From: Planctomycetaceae bacterium UBA2671
Lineage (GTDB): Bacteria; Planctomycetota; Planctomycetia; Planctomycetales; Planctomycetaceae
Direction: 5' to 3'
DNA: 17,796 bases
Assembly (NCBI GenBank): GCA_002359185.1
Contig: DEML01000102.1
Span: 1-17,796 of the forward strand
Made by a program: the position numbers and the translations under genes. Below the pieces are notes generated by a model. The model did no database searches. It saw nothing but the letters and a program-made list of their open reading frames with translations, and was not told where the DNA came from. Of this stretch, positions 6,515 through 13,255 are shown piece by piece (the first letter of the stretch is position 1; each line of letters starts with the position of its first letter).

Positions 6515-7514
6515 ACCATTTGAGACGCAAAACCCGATTGTTGTAACTGTCGCAGACATAAAGCCATCCCTTATGGACGGCGACACCATGCGGCCGTCTG
6601 AGTTTGACATCCCGACCCAGAATTGTGGAGACCGTTTCCGACTTTGGATCGTAAAGTCGAATCAAATGATTTTCCGCATCAGCGATAATCACTCGATCCT
6701 GTCCATCGATACAAATATGCTTGGGACCATTCAATCCGGCCTGTAACGCGGGGCCATCTTTCGAGCTGACTTTTCCAGTCCCGGCTACGGTGCAAATCTG
6801 TCCCTGCGGATTTACGACTCGCAAAGCATGTCCGCCCCGTTCCAGGATATATAAATTTCCTTGAGAATCCAGATCGGAAGCCCGAGGATCGACCAGTGGA
6901 GCATTGATCGAAGTCGCACCATCCTGAGGCACTCCCTTCTTTCCATTGCCGGCGATCGTCTTAATAATTCCACTTTTCAAATCGAGAGAGCGGATGCGGC
7001 GATTGTTCAGATCGGAAATCAGCAACTGCTGAGCTTTGTCGTTGAGTGCAATCGAAATCGGATCATTCAACAAAGCCTGTTCAGAAGGCCCGCCATCTCC
7101 CGAAAAGCCACCTTTCCCTTTGCCAGCAATGGTGGTGATAATGCCCGTCTTCAAATCGACTTTGCGAATGCGATTGCCGCGGGTATCCGAAATGTAAAGC
7201 TGATCCGCATCCGAGCAGACCGCATTGTGCATGCCATTAAAAATGGCTTCTCGAACGGGACCTCCATCTCCCGCAAACCCATTCTCTGGCTTGCCTGCAA
7301 ACAACTCCGGTTCACCACCCGGAACCATCTTGAAAATCCGACCTCCCTCGTATTCGACAATATACAGGTTCTCGTCGGAATCAAACGTCACACCAAACGG
7401 ATTGTTCAATCCATCAGATTGATCAGCCACAACTTCAAAGTCAGGCTCCGCCAGGGCGGTCGAAGACAAGAAAAGTGTAAACAGGCAAAGTACTATAAGG
7501 CTTCGTACATTCAT
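6513..7514 (-). CDS. Exported NHL-repeat beta-propeller protein
   Basis: The product is 333 residues from ATG 7514, with GGGAAG nine bases upstream. Residues 1-22 are a signal peptide with the cleavage site A-L-A before E23. The rest is a series of about six NHL repeats (PF01436), which form a beta-propeller. Repeats of the type N-x-L-Y-I-x-D/E followed by I-R-K-V/I-R-S-L are seen at about 47-60, 105-120, 162-178, 219-233, 273-288 and 315-333. The typical inter-blade motif A-G-x-G-x-x-G-F-x-G-D-G-G-P appears at about 76-86 and 130-142. Such propellers bind other proteins or ligands and have no fixed catalytic residues. It probably acts outside the cytoplasm. It belongs to the minus-strand series with kptA upstream (98-base gap) and the Nudix-like gene downstream. 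Confidence 0.85.
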   Translation of the reverse strand: MNVRSLIVLCLFTLFLSSTALAEPDFEVVADQSDGLNNPFGVTFDSDENLYIVEYEGGRIFKMVPGGEPELFAGKPENGFAGDGGPVREAIFNGMHNAVCSDADQLYISDTRGNRIRKVDLKTGIITTIAGKGKGGFSGDGGPSEQALLNDPISIALNDKAQQLLISDLNNRRIRSLDLKSGIIKTIAGNGKKGVPQDGATSINAPLVDPRASDLDSQGNLYILERGGHALRVVNPQGQICTVAGTGKVSSKDGPALQAGLNGPKHICIDGQDRVIIADAENHLIRLYDPKSETVSTILGRDVKLRRPHGVAVHKGWLYVCDSYNNRVLRLKW

Positions 7515-7612
7515 TGGAGCGTGCTTCCCATTTCAGTGATGAAGTGATGTCGACAACATCGTACAACACAAGTCTGGCAAATGGGAGAAACAGAGCGAAT
7601 CACAATGAAGTC

Positions 7613-8152
7613 TTAAGGAAATTCAATGTACTTCGCGGGAACATGAGAGGTCAGCCAGACTCCGTTATTGGAGAGAAAAAACGACATTCCATCGGACATC
7701 ATCTTTTGGGCATCGATCACCAGTATAACCGGCTTACCACGCCGCTTTCCTACAATTTGAGCCGTCTGAGTATCTGCAGAGAGATGAACATATTGACGTT
7801 CACCAGGTATGAGACCGTTTTCTTGAATACTCGTCAGAAACTTTGCGACCGTCCCATGATATAACGCTTCCGGAGGAACCTGAGGCGTCAATCCCAGATC
7901 AACTTTAACCGAGTGACCCTGATTGGCACGAATCGATTCCCCATCTGCACTGATCGCAAAACGCTGTTTATCGTTTTCATGCACCACTCGCAACAACAGG
8001 TCATGATCGAGTGTTTGACCAGAAGATCGACTCGCTTCAATTAATTCAGAAATCTTGACCCATCCAGAATCATCCAGAACAATGCCGATCGTTTCGGGTT
8101 TGTGACGAAGAACGAGACTCAAAAATTTGCTCGTGTGGACAATGGAATCCAT
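7613..8152 (-). CDS. kptA: RNA 2'-phosphotransferase, Tpt1/KptA family
   Basis: The 179-residue product is the normal length for the family (PF01885). Tpt1/KptA moves an internal RNA 2'-phosphate onto NAD+, giving ADP-ribose 1'',2''-cyclic phosphate; in eukaryotes this finishes tRNA splicing, while the bacterial role is not settled. Motifs seen are L-S-L-V-L-R16-H17-K-P, the Arg64 in D-K-Q-R-F-A-I-S, I-R-A-N-Q-G-H-S (74-81), L-Y-H99-G-T, R119-Q-Y-V-H-L-S and the C-terminal N-G-V-W-L-T-x-x-V-P. R16, H17, R64 and R119 correspond to the Arg-His-Arg-Arg catalytic set known for yeast Tpt1, so the enzyme appears intact. ATG 8152 has no clear ribosome binding site. It lies 62 bases behind DUF1501 and ahead of the NHL gene; neither neighbour is an obvious RNA-repair gene. 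Confidence 0.93.
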   Translation of the reverse strand: MDSIVHTSKFLSLVLRHKPETIGIVLDDSGWVKISELIEASRSSGQTLDHDLLLRVVHENDKQRFAISADGESIRANQGHSVKVDLGLTPQVPPEALYHGTVAKFLTSIQENGLIPGERQYVHLSADTQTAQIVGKRRGKPVILVIDAQKMMSDGMSFFLSNNGVWLTSHVPAKYIEFP

Positions 8153-8214
8153 TATTGATCAACTGCTTTCAGTGTGTTGTAAGACCGAAATATTGAAGGA
8201 TGATTGGGATCAGA

Positions 8215-9663
8215 CTAAGCAATAATCTCATGAATCGGCTCAACATGTTCAACACCAACAAGTTTCTGATCGAGCCCACTGAAGAAGTAAGACAACCGAT
8301 TTGGATCCAGTCCCATCTGATGCAAAATCGTAGCATGCAGATTTCGCACATGCAGCGGATTCTCGACGGCTTGGGCTCCCAGTTCATCGGTTGTTCCGAA
8401 TGAAGTTCCGCCTTTGATTCCTCCGCCCGCCATCCACATTGTAAAGCCGTAGGCGTTGTGATCGCGTCCGGAACCTTTCGCGTATTCCGCTGTTGGCTGA
8501 CGACCGAATTCCCCACCCCAGACAACGAGTGTCGTATCGAGCAGACCACGCTGTTTAAGATCTTCCAACAACGCGGCGATTGGTTGATCGGTTTCGCCAG
8601 CATGCAGGTTATGGTTCTTTTCCAGATCGCCATGGGCATCCCAGTTCGCATCGTTGTGATTTCCACCCGAGTAGACCTGAATGAAGCGAACGCCGCGTTC
8701 GACAAGCCGTCGGGCAAGCAGGCATTTACTACCAAAGTCTTTCGTCTGATCTTTATTCATACCATACATTTCCTGAGTCGCTTCGGACTCCTGAGCAAAG
8801 TCGACCGCTTCGGGAGCATGAATCTGCATATTGTAGGCGAGTTCATAGGAATTGATTCGAGCAGACAATTCCGAGTAATCAGCACGAGCCGCCAGATGCC
8901 GCTGATTCGTCTGTTCGAGTGCATCGAGAAGTTCCCGCTGGACAGCCTGATTCATTCCCTGAGGCCGATTCAAATCGAGAATCGGTGGCCCCTGTGAATT
9001 GAGCACGGTTCCCTGATAAGTCGCCGGCATGTAGCCACTGGTCCAGTTCTTCGCACCGCTGATCGGCCCCCCTTTCGGGTCGAGCATCACCACATAACCG
9101 GGCAGATTTTTATTTTCCGACCCCAATCCATAGTTCAACCAGGAGCCCATGGTGGGACTGCCGCTGAGAATCTTTCCGGAATTCATCATCAGCATAGCCG
9201 AGCCGTGAATCGGGGAGTCGGCTGTCAGGGAATGCAGAAACGAAATGTCGTCGACATGTTTAGCGACATTCGGAAACAGATCGCTGACCCACTTGCCACA
9301 CTCGCCATACTGATTGAACTTCCAGCGAGGCTCGACAATCCGCCCACCACTCTTGTGGCCGCCGCGACCGAACGTTTTGACGTCGACGGTTTTCCCATCC
9401 ATGCCATTCATAGTCGGCTTGTAGTCGAATGTATCGATATGACTCGGTCCGCCATACATAAACAGGAAGATCACATTCAATGCTTTGGGCGAATGATGCG
9501 GCCCCTGATTCGGCACATTTTCAGCAGAGGCCGCCTGAGCAATATTGTTGAAGAAGCCATCATCACCCAGCATCGAAGCCAGTGCGACCGAACCGAAACC
9601 AGCCCCGGCTTCCCAGACAAATTCCCGACGGGTTCGTCCACAAAAATTTCGTGAGTTCGACAT
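8215..9663 (-). CDS. DUF1501 protein with Tat signal
   Basis: ATG 9663 is the better start: AGGTGG lies six bases upstream and a twin-arginine signal begins at once (R-T-R-R-E-F-V, then a hydrophobic run to about residue 32). An upstream in-frame TTG at 9732 would bury the signal and run through a GTAG-headed repeat. The product has 482 residues. DUF1501 (PF07394) proteins belong to the alkaline phosphatase/sulfatase-like superfamily and are numerous in Planctomycetes. Recognisable blocks are F-L-F-M-Y-G-G-P-S-H-I-D-T-F-D-Y-K-P near the start, L-A-R-R-L-V-E-R-G-V-R-F-I-Q-V-Y in the middle, V-V-W-G-G-E-F-G-R-Q-P and G-R-D-H-N near the end. The substrate is not known. Its partner gene, PSCyt1/DUF1549/DUF1553, lies immediately upstream, a pairing seen repeatedly in this phylum. 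Confidence 0.9.
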   Translation of the reverse strand: MSNSRNFCGRTRREFVWEAGAGFGSVALASMLGDDGFFNNIAQAASAENVPNQGPHHSPKALNVIFLFMYGGPSHIDTFDYKPTMNGMDGKTVDVKTFGRGGHKSGGRIVEPRWKFNQYGECGKWVSDLFPNVAKHVDDISFLHSLTADSPIHGSAMLMMNSGKILSGSPTMGSWLNYGLGSENKNLPGYVVMLDPKGGPISGAKNWTSGYMPATYQGTVLNSQGPPILDLNRPQGMNQAVQRELLDALEQTNQRHLAARADYSELSARINSYELAYNMQIHAPEAVDFAQESEATQEMYGMNKDQTKDFGSKCLLARRLVERGVRFIQVYSGGNHNDANWDAHGDLEKNHNLHAGETDQPIAALLEDLKQRGLLDTTLVVWGGEFGRQPTAEYAKGSGRDHNAYGFTMWMAGGGIKGGTSFGTTDELGAQAVENPLHVRNLHATILHQMGLDPNRLSYFFSGLDQKLVGVEHVEPIHEIIA

Positions 9664-9687
9664 ATTTACCACCTGTTTTCTTCGCCA

Positions 9688-9708
9688 GTAGGGTCCGCTG
9701 TGCGGACC
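9688..9708 (-). repeat. GTAG-headed hairpin in the leader of the DUF1501 gene
   Basis: On the plus strand it reads GTAGG then GTCCGC/GCGGAC around TGT. It matches the 9936-9956 and 15549-15569 copies in 19 of 21 positions when reversed; the two differences are one compensating base pair in the stem. It would form a hairpin in the 5' leader of the DUF1501 transcript, just upstream of its AGGTGG. Confidence 0.65.
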
Positions 9709-9793
9709 GAAATGTTGATGTTCTAATTTCAATCAATCCGCTGTAGGTCAGTCTGTGCCTGACGAATTGTGTGGGCTACTTTATTTGTCGTCA

Positions 9794-9839
9794 GTAGGAT
9801 AGCCCAGATAGCTCCGCTATCTGGGTGGACGAAGTCCAC
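9794..9839. repeat. GTAG-preceded double hairpin
   Basis: GTAGGATAG (9794-9802) precedes CCCAGATAGC/GCTATCTGGG (9803-9812 and 9816-9825, loop TCC). This is followed directly by TGGAC/GTCCA (9826-9830 and 9834-9838, loop GAA). The head suggests the same class as the shorter GTAG hairpins, but the stem sequence is different. Confidence 0.6.
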
Positions 9840-9882
9840 AAGAGGCCTGCAGTTTAATGATAAATTTTTTACAGACTTCTTA

Positions 9883-9914
9883 CGGCTGCGCCGCCCCGAA
9901 AGAATCTTTCGGGG
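9883..9914. repeat. Two adjacent tri-loop hairpins
   Basis: CGGC/GCCG (loop TGC, 9883-9893) abuts CCCCGAAAG/CTTTCGGGG (loop AAT, 9894-9914), a perfect 9-bp stem. Neither is followed by a T-run on the minus strand, so a terminator role after the PSCyt1 gene is not supported by that criterion. They may be part of a composite palindromic repeat. Confidence 0.55.
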
Positions 9915-9935
9915 CCACCCGGGTAACAGTTTACT

Positions 9936-9956
9936 GGTACGCACAGCGTACCCTAC
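9936..9956 (-). repeat. GTAG-headed hairpin next to the PSCyt1 stop codon
   Basis: Read on the minus strand it starts GTAGGGTACGC and closes GCGTACC. All 21 bases are identical to 15549-15569, about 5.6 kb away and in the same orientation. It lies two bases downstream of the PSCyt1/DUF1553 stop. Confidence 0.75.
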
Positions 9957-9958
9957 GT

Positions 9959-12394
9959 TTAGTCAATGAATACAAACTCATTCAGATTCAACGCATACAG
10001 ACAAAAATACTTCAATGAATCTTCCGCTGAGAGCCCATGTTTGTTCTGCAGCGTCTCTATCAATTGCAGGCCTTCGTTCACATCGGTTTCGGTCGGTTTG
10101 CGAGTCGTCACCAGTTCCAGGCCGAGACGGACTTTACTTTCCAGATCATCCCCGGCTTCCTCATTCAATCGTTCGGCAAACTGACGAGCCTGCTCATTCA
10201 AAAACTCACCATTGATCATCGCCAGTGCCTGAGATGGCTGAATCGTCATGAAGCGGGCTTCACAGGTCACGTCGGTATCTGGAAAATCAAAGCTGGATAA
10301 TTCAGGTGGAATCAGCGACCGTTTGATGAAGATGTAAACACTCCGACGATTCCGCTCTTCTTCAGACGACTTTCCCCAACCCGCACCAGGATTGGATTGA
10401 GTCGAAAGAACTTCCTTGGATAAATCTGGATAGATACTCGGCCCATACAATTTCTCATTCAAAACTCCCGTGACGGCCAACACAGAATCCCGCACTTCTT
10501 CTGCACTGAGTCGCCGTAAATCGAATCGCCAGAAGAAATCGTTGTTCGGATCCTTTTCCAGAGAGTCTTCAACCGTCTGAGAAGACCGTTGATAGGCTTT
10601 GGACATCAGGATCAACCGGTGCATCGACTTCATGCTCCAGTCCTGATCCATAAATTCCCGGGCGAGCCAATTGAGCAAATCGGGATGCGTTGGCGGTGCC
10701 CCGAGCAAACCGAAGTTGTTTGGTGTGCGGACAATACCCCGTCCAAAATGATGCTGCCAGATCCGATTGACCATCACACGAGCTGTCAGTCGGTTCTCTT
10801 CGGAAGCCACCCACTCAGCAAAAGCTTTGCGTTTGCCACTTCGCTCCTGTTGAGGCCCTGCTTCCGCAAATTCGGGATCCGCATCGCCAAACAGCTCCGG
10901 AAAGCCGGGTTCAACAACATCACCTGGCACATGCGGATTCCCGCGAAGCATTACGGTTGTCGGGGAGCGATTCAACTCCACTTTCGCAACCGACATCACC
11001 ATTTCCCGATCCGGTAGCTGACGCATCTGTTCTTCAAGTTGCCGCTCTTCCTCTTTCATCCCTTCGTACTGTGCCCAAGGCTCGGGATCAAGGTAGTTTT
11101 TCAACTTGCGTTCCAGCAGTTTCTGACGTCGTCCGGTTTCCGTCGCCCGCTGATCCTCAGCCGACATTTTCACCACACCTGTCTGCTCCAGATCATATAT
11201 CCGCTGTCGCAAGTCGCGAAGCTGATTTTCAATCGCCTCATATTTTGCATTCAACTCGGGATCAGAGACATCACTTTGGCTGAATGTTTTTTCATCGCCA
11301 CGCCGTCCGTAAGGAGTCAGCTCATCCAGAAAAGCCAGCATGCGGTAGTAATCCGTCTGAGGCATCGGATCGATTTTATGATCGTGACAACGAGCACAAT
11401 TGACCGTCAATCCAAGCATGCCCTGACTGATCGTCGTGATGATGCTGTCCAGTTCGTCATACCGCGCAAGCAACGGATCTGCTGGTTCATCGTCCCAGAT
11501 GCCGAGCCGATAAAATCCGCTCGCGATCAAAGTCTCTCGCGTCACTTCATCCAGTTCATCGCCTGCCAGTTGCTCAATCAAAAACTGATCGTAAGGCTTG
11601 TCCTCGTTGAACGAGCGAATGACATAATCACGATACTTCCAGGCATTCGGTTTCGTGCCATCCCGCTCAAAACTGTTCGTCTCTGCATAACGCACCACAT
11701 CCAGCCAGTGACGAGCCCAGCGTTCTCCATAATGGGGAGAAGCCAGAAGTTCATTAACCAGCTTTTCATACGCGTCAGGATCAGGATTATTAACAAACGC
11801 AGTCACTTCTTCAGGCGATGGGGGCAGGCCGATTAAATCGTAATACAGCCGACGGATTAATGTGTCGCGATCAGCAGGAGGAGCCGTTTCGATACTGGCT
11901 TTGTTAAGTCTTGCATCAATAAACCGATCGATCGGATTGGATACCTCCGCAATAGCAGGGGGTTCAATCACCGGAATCGGCTGAAAGGCCCAGTGTTGAT
12001 TGTATTCGCCACCCTGAGCGATCCAGGTTTTGATTGTTTGAATCTCTTTAGCCGTCAAAGGTTCATGTTCAGCTGGAGGCATTCGCAAATCAGGATCGGT
12101 CTCCTGGATCCGAAAGACCAGTTCACTCTCATCCACATTCCCCGGCACGATCGCCACAATTCCTGATTCTGTTTCTTGAGTCGCAGACTCATAATTGTGT
12201 AAGGCCAGCCCGGCTTCCTGAATCGTTGTTCCGTGACAGGCGTAACAGCGACGAGCCAGAATCGGACGGACATCCGCAGAAAAATCAACTTTCTCCACCT
12301 CAGCTGCAGGTAAAGAGGTGTCAAGCAATGAATTCCACAGACAACAGATCATCAAAAAAAAAGTTGTCCATCGGGAAGATTGATGTAAAAACAT
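9959..12394 (-). CDS. Planctomycete-type cytochrome c protein, PSCyt1-DUF1549-DUF1553
   Basis: This 811-residue exported protein starts at ATG 12394, ten bases after AGGAG. A signal peptide covers about residues 8-31. The N-terminal PSCyt1 domain (about 37-125, PF07635) binds haem through C50-Y-A-C53-H54, with Met105 in D-L-R-M-P-P as likely sixth ligand. The DUF1549 domain (about 150-365, PF07583) contains L-Y-Y-D-L-I-G-L-P-P, Y-G-E-R-W-A-R-H-W-L-D and a second C333-A-R-C336-H337. A charged coiled coil spans about 380-465. The DUF1553 domain (about 525-790, PF07587) shows R-L-T-A-R-V-M-V-N-R-I-W-Q-H-H-F-G and the L-R-R-L-S-A-E-E-V-R-D-S block. Two c-type haem sites suggest extracytoplasmic electron transfer, but the family's substrate is not established. 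It forms the usual pair with the downstream DUF1501 gene. Confidence 0.92.
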   Translation of the reverse strand: MFLHQSSRWTTFFLMICCLWNSLLDTSLPAAEVEKVDFSADVRPILARRCYACHGTTIQEAGLALHNYESATQETESGIVAIVPGNVDESELVFRIQETDPDLRMPPAEHEPLTAKEIQTIKTWIAQGGEYNQHWAFQPIPVIEPPAIAEVSNPIDRFIDARLNKASIETAPPADRDTLIRRLYYDLIGLPPSPEEVTAFVNNPDPDAYEKLVNELLASPHYGERWARHWLDVVRYAETNSFERDGTKPNAWKYRDYVIRSFNEDKPYDQFLIEQLAGDELDEVTRETLIASGFYRLGIWDDEPADPLLARYDELDSIITTISQGMLGLTVNCARCHDHKIDPMPQTDYYRMLAFLDELTPYGRRGDEKTFSQSDVSDPELNAKYEAIENQLRDLRQRIYDLEQTGVVKMSAEDQRATETGRRQKLLERKLKNYLDPEPWAQYEGMKEEERQLEEQMRQLPDREMVMSVAKVELNRSPTTVMLRGNPHVPGDVVEPGFPELFGDADPEFAEAGPQQERSGKRKAFAEWVASEENRLTARVMVNRIWQHHFGRGIVRTPNNFGLLGAPPTHPDLLNWLAREFMDQDWSMKSMHRLILMSKAYQRSSQTVEDSLEKDPNNDFFWRFDLRRLSAEEVRDSVLAVTGVLNEKLYGPSIYPDLSKEVLSTQSNPGAGWGKSSEEERNRRSVYIFIKRSLIPPELSSFDFPDTDVTCEARFMTIQPSQALAMINGEFLNEQARQFAERLNEEAGDDLESKVRLGLELVTTRKPTETDVNEGLQLIETLQNKHGLSAEDSLKYFCLYALNLNEFVFID

Positions 12395-12505
12395 CTATTC
12401 ACGACTCCTGGGAGAGAGAATGAAAATATATTCGCTGGCAATGCAGAGGAGGATTATCAGAGCTGAGGAGACTGGCAGATCGAATCACCACAGGCTTATT
12501 GAAAC

Positions 12506-12533
12506 ATTATCCCAAACAAACCGCTTAAATCAA
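12506..12533 (-). promoter_or_regulatory. Possible promoter of the PSCyt1/DUF1501 series
   Basis: On the minus strand TTGATT (12528-12533) is followed 16 bases later by GATAAT (12506-12511). The start codon of the PSCyt1 gene at 12394 would leave a leader of about 105 bases. The -10 is good; the -35 has two mismatches. Confidence 0.35.
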
Positions 12534-12709
12534 TGAGATCTGATTCATTTCCATTGAGATCTGTTGTCACTACCCGGAAATTGCGACGCGATTCGACCAT
12601 TTTCAAATGGTTTCTGCAGTCGCTTGGACACCAATGCCCTGAAAACGCTCTGTTTGCTCCTGTTGAACGCTGCAGGTAATTTTTGAACATAATTTAGAAG
12701 AAATTATGA

Positions 12710-12844
12710 CTAGTGGTCTGTCACAGTTTAATTTTAGGGTTGTGTGCCACTGGCTTCGCCAGTGCAAGTCGAGACTAAGTCTTGAGTTACGATGCACTGG
12801 CAAAGCCAGTGCCACCCCAATTTTTAAACATGACAAACCACTAG
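12710..12844. mobile_element. 135-bp MITE-like element with terminal inverted repeats and two nested hairpins
   Basis: Both ends read inward as CTAGTGGTYTGTCA, followed by an AT-rich stretch and then GTG(T)GCCACTGGC, giving imperfect inverted arms of about 50 bases. Each arm contains its own hairpin: CACTGGC/GCCAGTG with loop TTC (12748-12764) and GCACTGGC/GCCAGTGC with loop AAA (12794-12812). The middle holds the palindrome GACTAAGTC (12772-12780). It has no coding capacity. CTAG at both termini would fit insertion at a TA, as for Tc1/IS630-like elements, but that family link is only an inference. Confidence 0.7.
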
Positions 12845-12846
12845 CA

Positions 12847-13005
12847 CCACGGATGGACACGGACCCTCGCGGATGTCATTTGACTTTCTCGGGCTCATCA
12901 TGAGGAGTAAGAAATATGACCTTTTAGGATAGCATCAGAAAAAATATTTTTCTCGTATCCGATGTCAACTGCTTCTCATCCGTGCAAATCCGTGTCCATC
13001 CGTGG
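12847..13005. repeat. Inverted-arm repeat unit A (159 bp)
   Basis: CCACGGATGGACACGGA (12847-12863) is repeated in exact inverted form at 12989-13005. The right arm is three 10-bp blocks ending CCGTG (C-T-CATCCGTG, CAAATCCGTG, TCCATCCGTG). The unit shares CGCGGATGTCATTTG on the left (12868-12882) and GATGTCAACTGCTT on the right (12961-12974) with unit B. Beyond the right arm GTTCAAACCC follows, whereas the left arm has no matching GGGTTTGAA, suggesting that its left end is lost where the MITE-like element abuts. Confidence 0.75.
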
Positions 13006-13034
13006 TTCAAACCCAAACCCTTGTGGACATACAT

Positions 13035-13200
13035 TTTGAACCGCAGATAAACGCGGATGTCATTTGTGACCTGTAATGGTTCAAGCGATCGTATTGTCAA
13101 ATCGGTACTTTTACGATTTGCATTTGAAATAAATCGTATACTCACTATCGATGTCAACTGCTTTTTATCTGCGTCCATCCGCGTCCATCTGCGGTTCAAA
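13035..13200. repeat. Inverted-arm repeat unit B (166 bp)
   Basis: TTTGAACCGCAGAT (13035-13048) and ACGCGGATG (13051-13059) pair exactly with ATCTGCGGTTCAAA (13187-13200) and CATCCGCGT (13176-13184), giving a 14+9 bp stem with one 2x2 mismatch. The right arm is again three 10-bp blocks (TTTATCTGCG, TCCATCCGCG, TCCATCTGCG). The core words at 13052-13066 and 13150-13163 are identical to those of unit A, but the interiors are unrelated. Same family, different arm variant. Confidence 0.78.
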
Positions 13201-13218
13201 TAATTTCTCTTGTCGACA

Positions 13219-13239
13219 TCCATCCGTGGTTCAAACCCA
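13219..13239. repeat. Right-end fragment of a third repeat unit
   Basis: All 21 bases are identical to 12995-13015, the right end of unit A. No left arm of its own is seen. It lies 17 bases from the thrS stop codon. Confidence 0.65.
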
Positions 13240-13255
13240 TTTCCAAGCCAAGCGA

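Larger units (their letters stand above)
9664..9958. other. Hairpin-rich spacer between the PSCyt1 and DUF1501 genes
   Basis: These 295 bases carry at least six perfect or near-perfect hairpins and no coding region. They include GTAG-headed copies at 9688-9708 and 9936-9956 facing each other, a 10-bp stem at 9803-9825, a 5-bp stem at 9826-9838, a 4-bp stem at 9883-9893 and a 9-bp stem at 9894-9914. The right-hand copy ends two bases from the PSCyt1 stop; the left-hand copy ends 24 bases before the DUF1501 start codon. Confidence 0.8.
12395..13255. other. Repeat-filled intergenic region between thrS and the PSCyt1 gene
   Basis: About 860 bases without a credible gene. From left to right: the PSCyt1 leader and probable promoter (12395-12540), about 170 unremarkable bases, a MITE-like element (12710-12844), two inverted-arm units (12847-13005 and 13035-13200) and the end of a third (13219-13239). 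The minus-strand open stretch 12924-13223 is a translation of the two repeat units and not a gene. Confidence 0.75.

Noticed and set aside
9664..9732. Extended N-terminus of DUF1501 from TTG 9732
   Set aside because: The extension runs through a GTAG-headed hairpin and displaces the twin-arginine signal from the N-terminus, while ATG 9663 has AGGTGG at the right distance.
11039..11836. Plus-strand open frame of 265 codons
   Set aside because: It lies wholly antisense to the coiled-coil and DUF1549 part of the PSCyt1 gene, whose haem motifs and domains are unmistakable. No domain in the antisense product.
12496..12690. Short minus-strand frame upstream of the PSCyt1 gene
   Set aside because: It covers the probable promoter, has no start signal and no domain.
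12924..13223. Minus-strand open frame of 99 codons
   Set aside because: It is a translation of repeat units A and B; its two similar peptide segments (W-T-R-x-x-x-D-x-K-Q-L-T-S) come from the repeated DNA arms. No ribosome binding site.
12961..13239. CRISPR array
   Set aside because: The repeated words are inverted as well as direct, the blocks are 10 bp with no spacers of constant length, and no cas genes are near.
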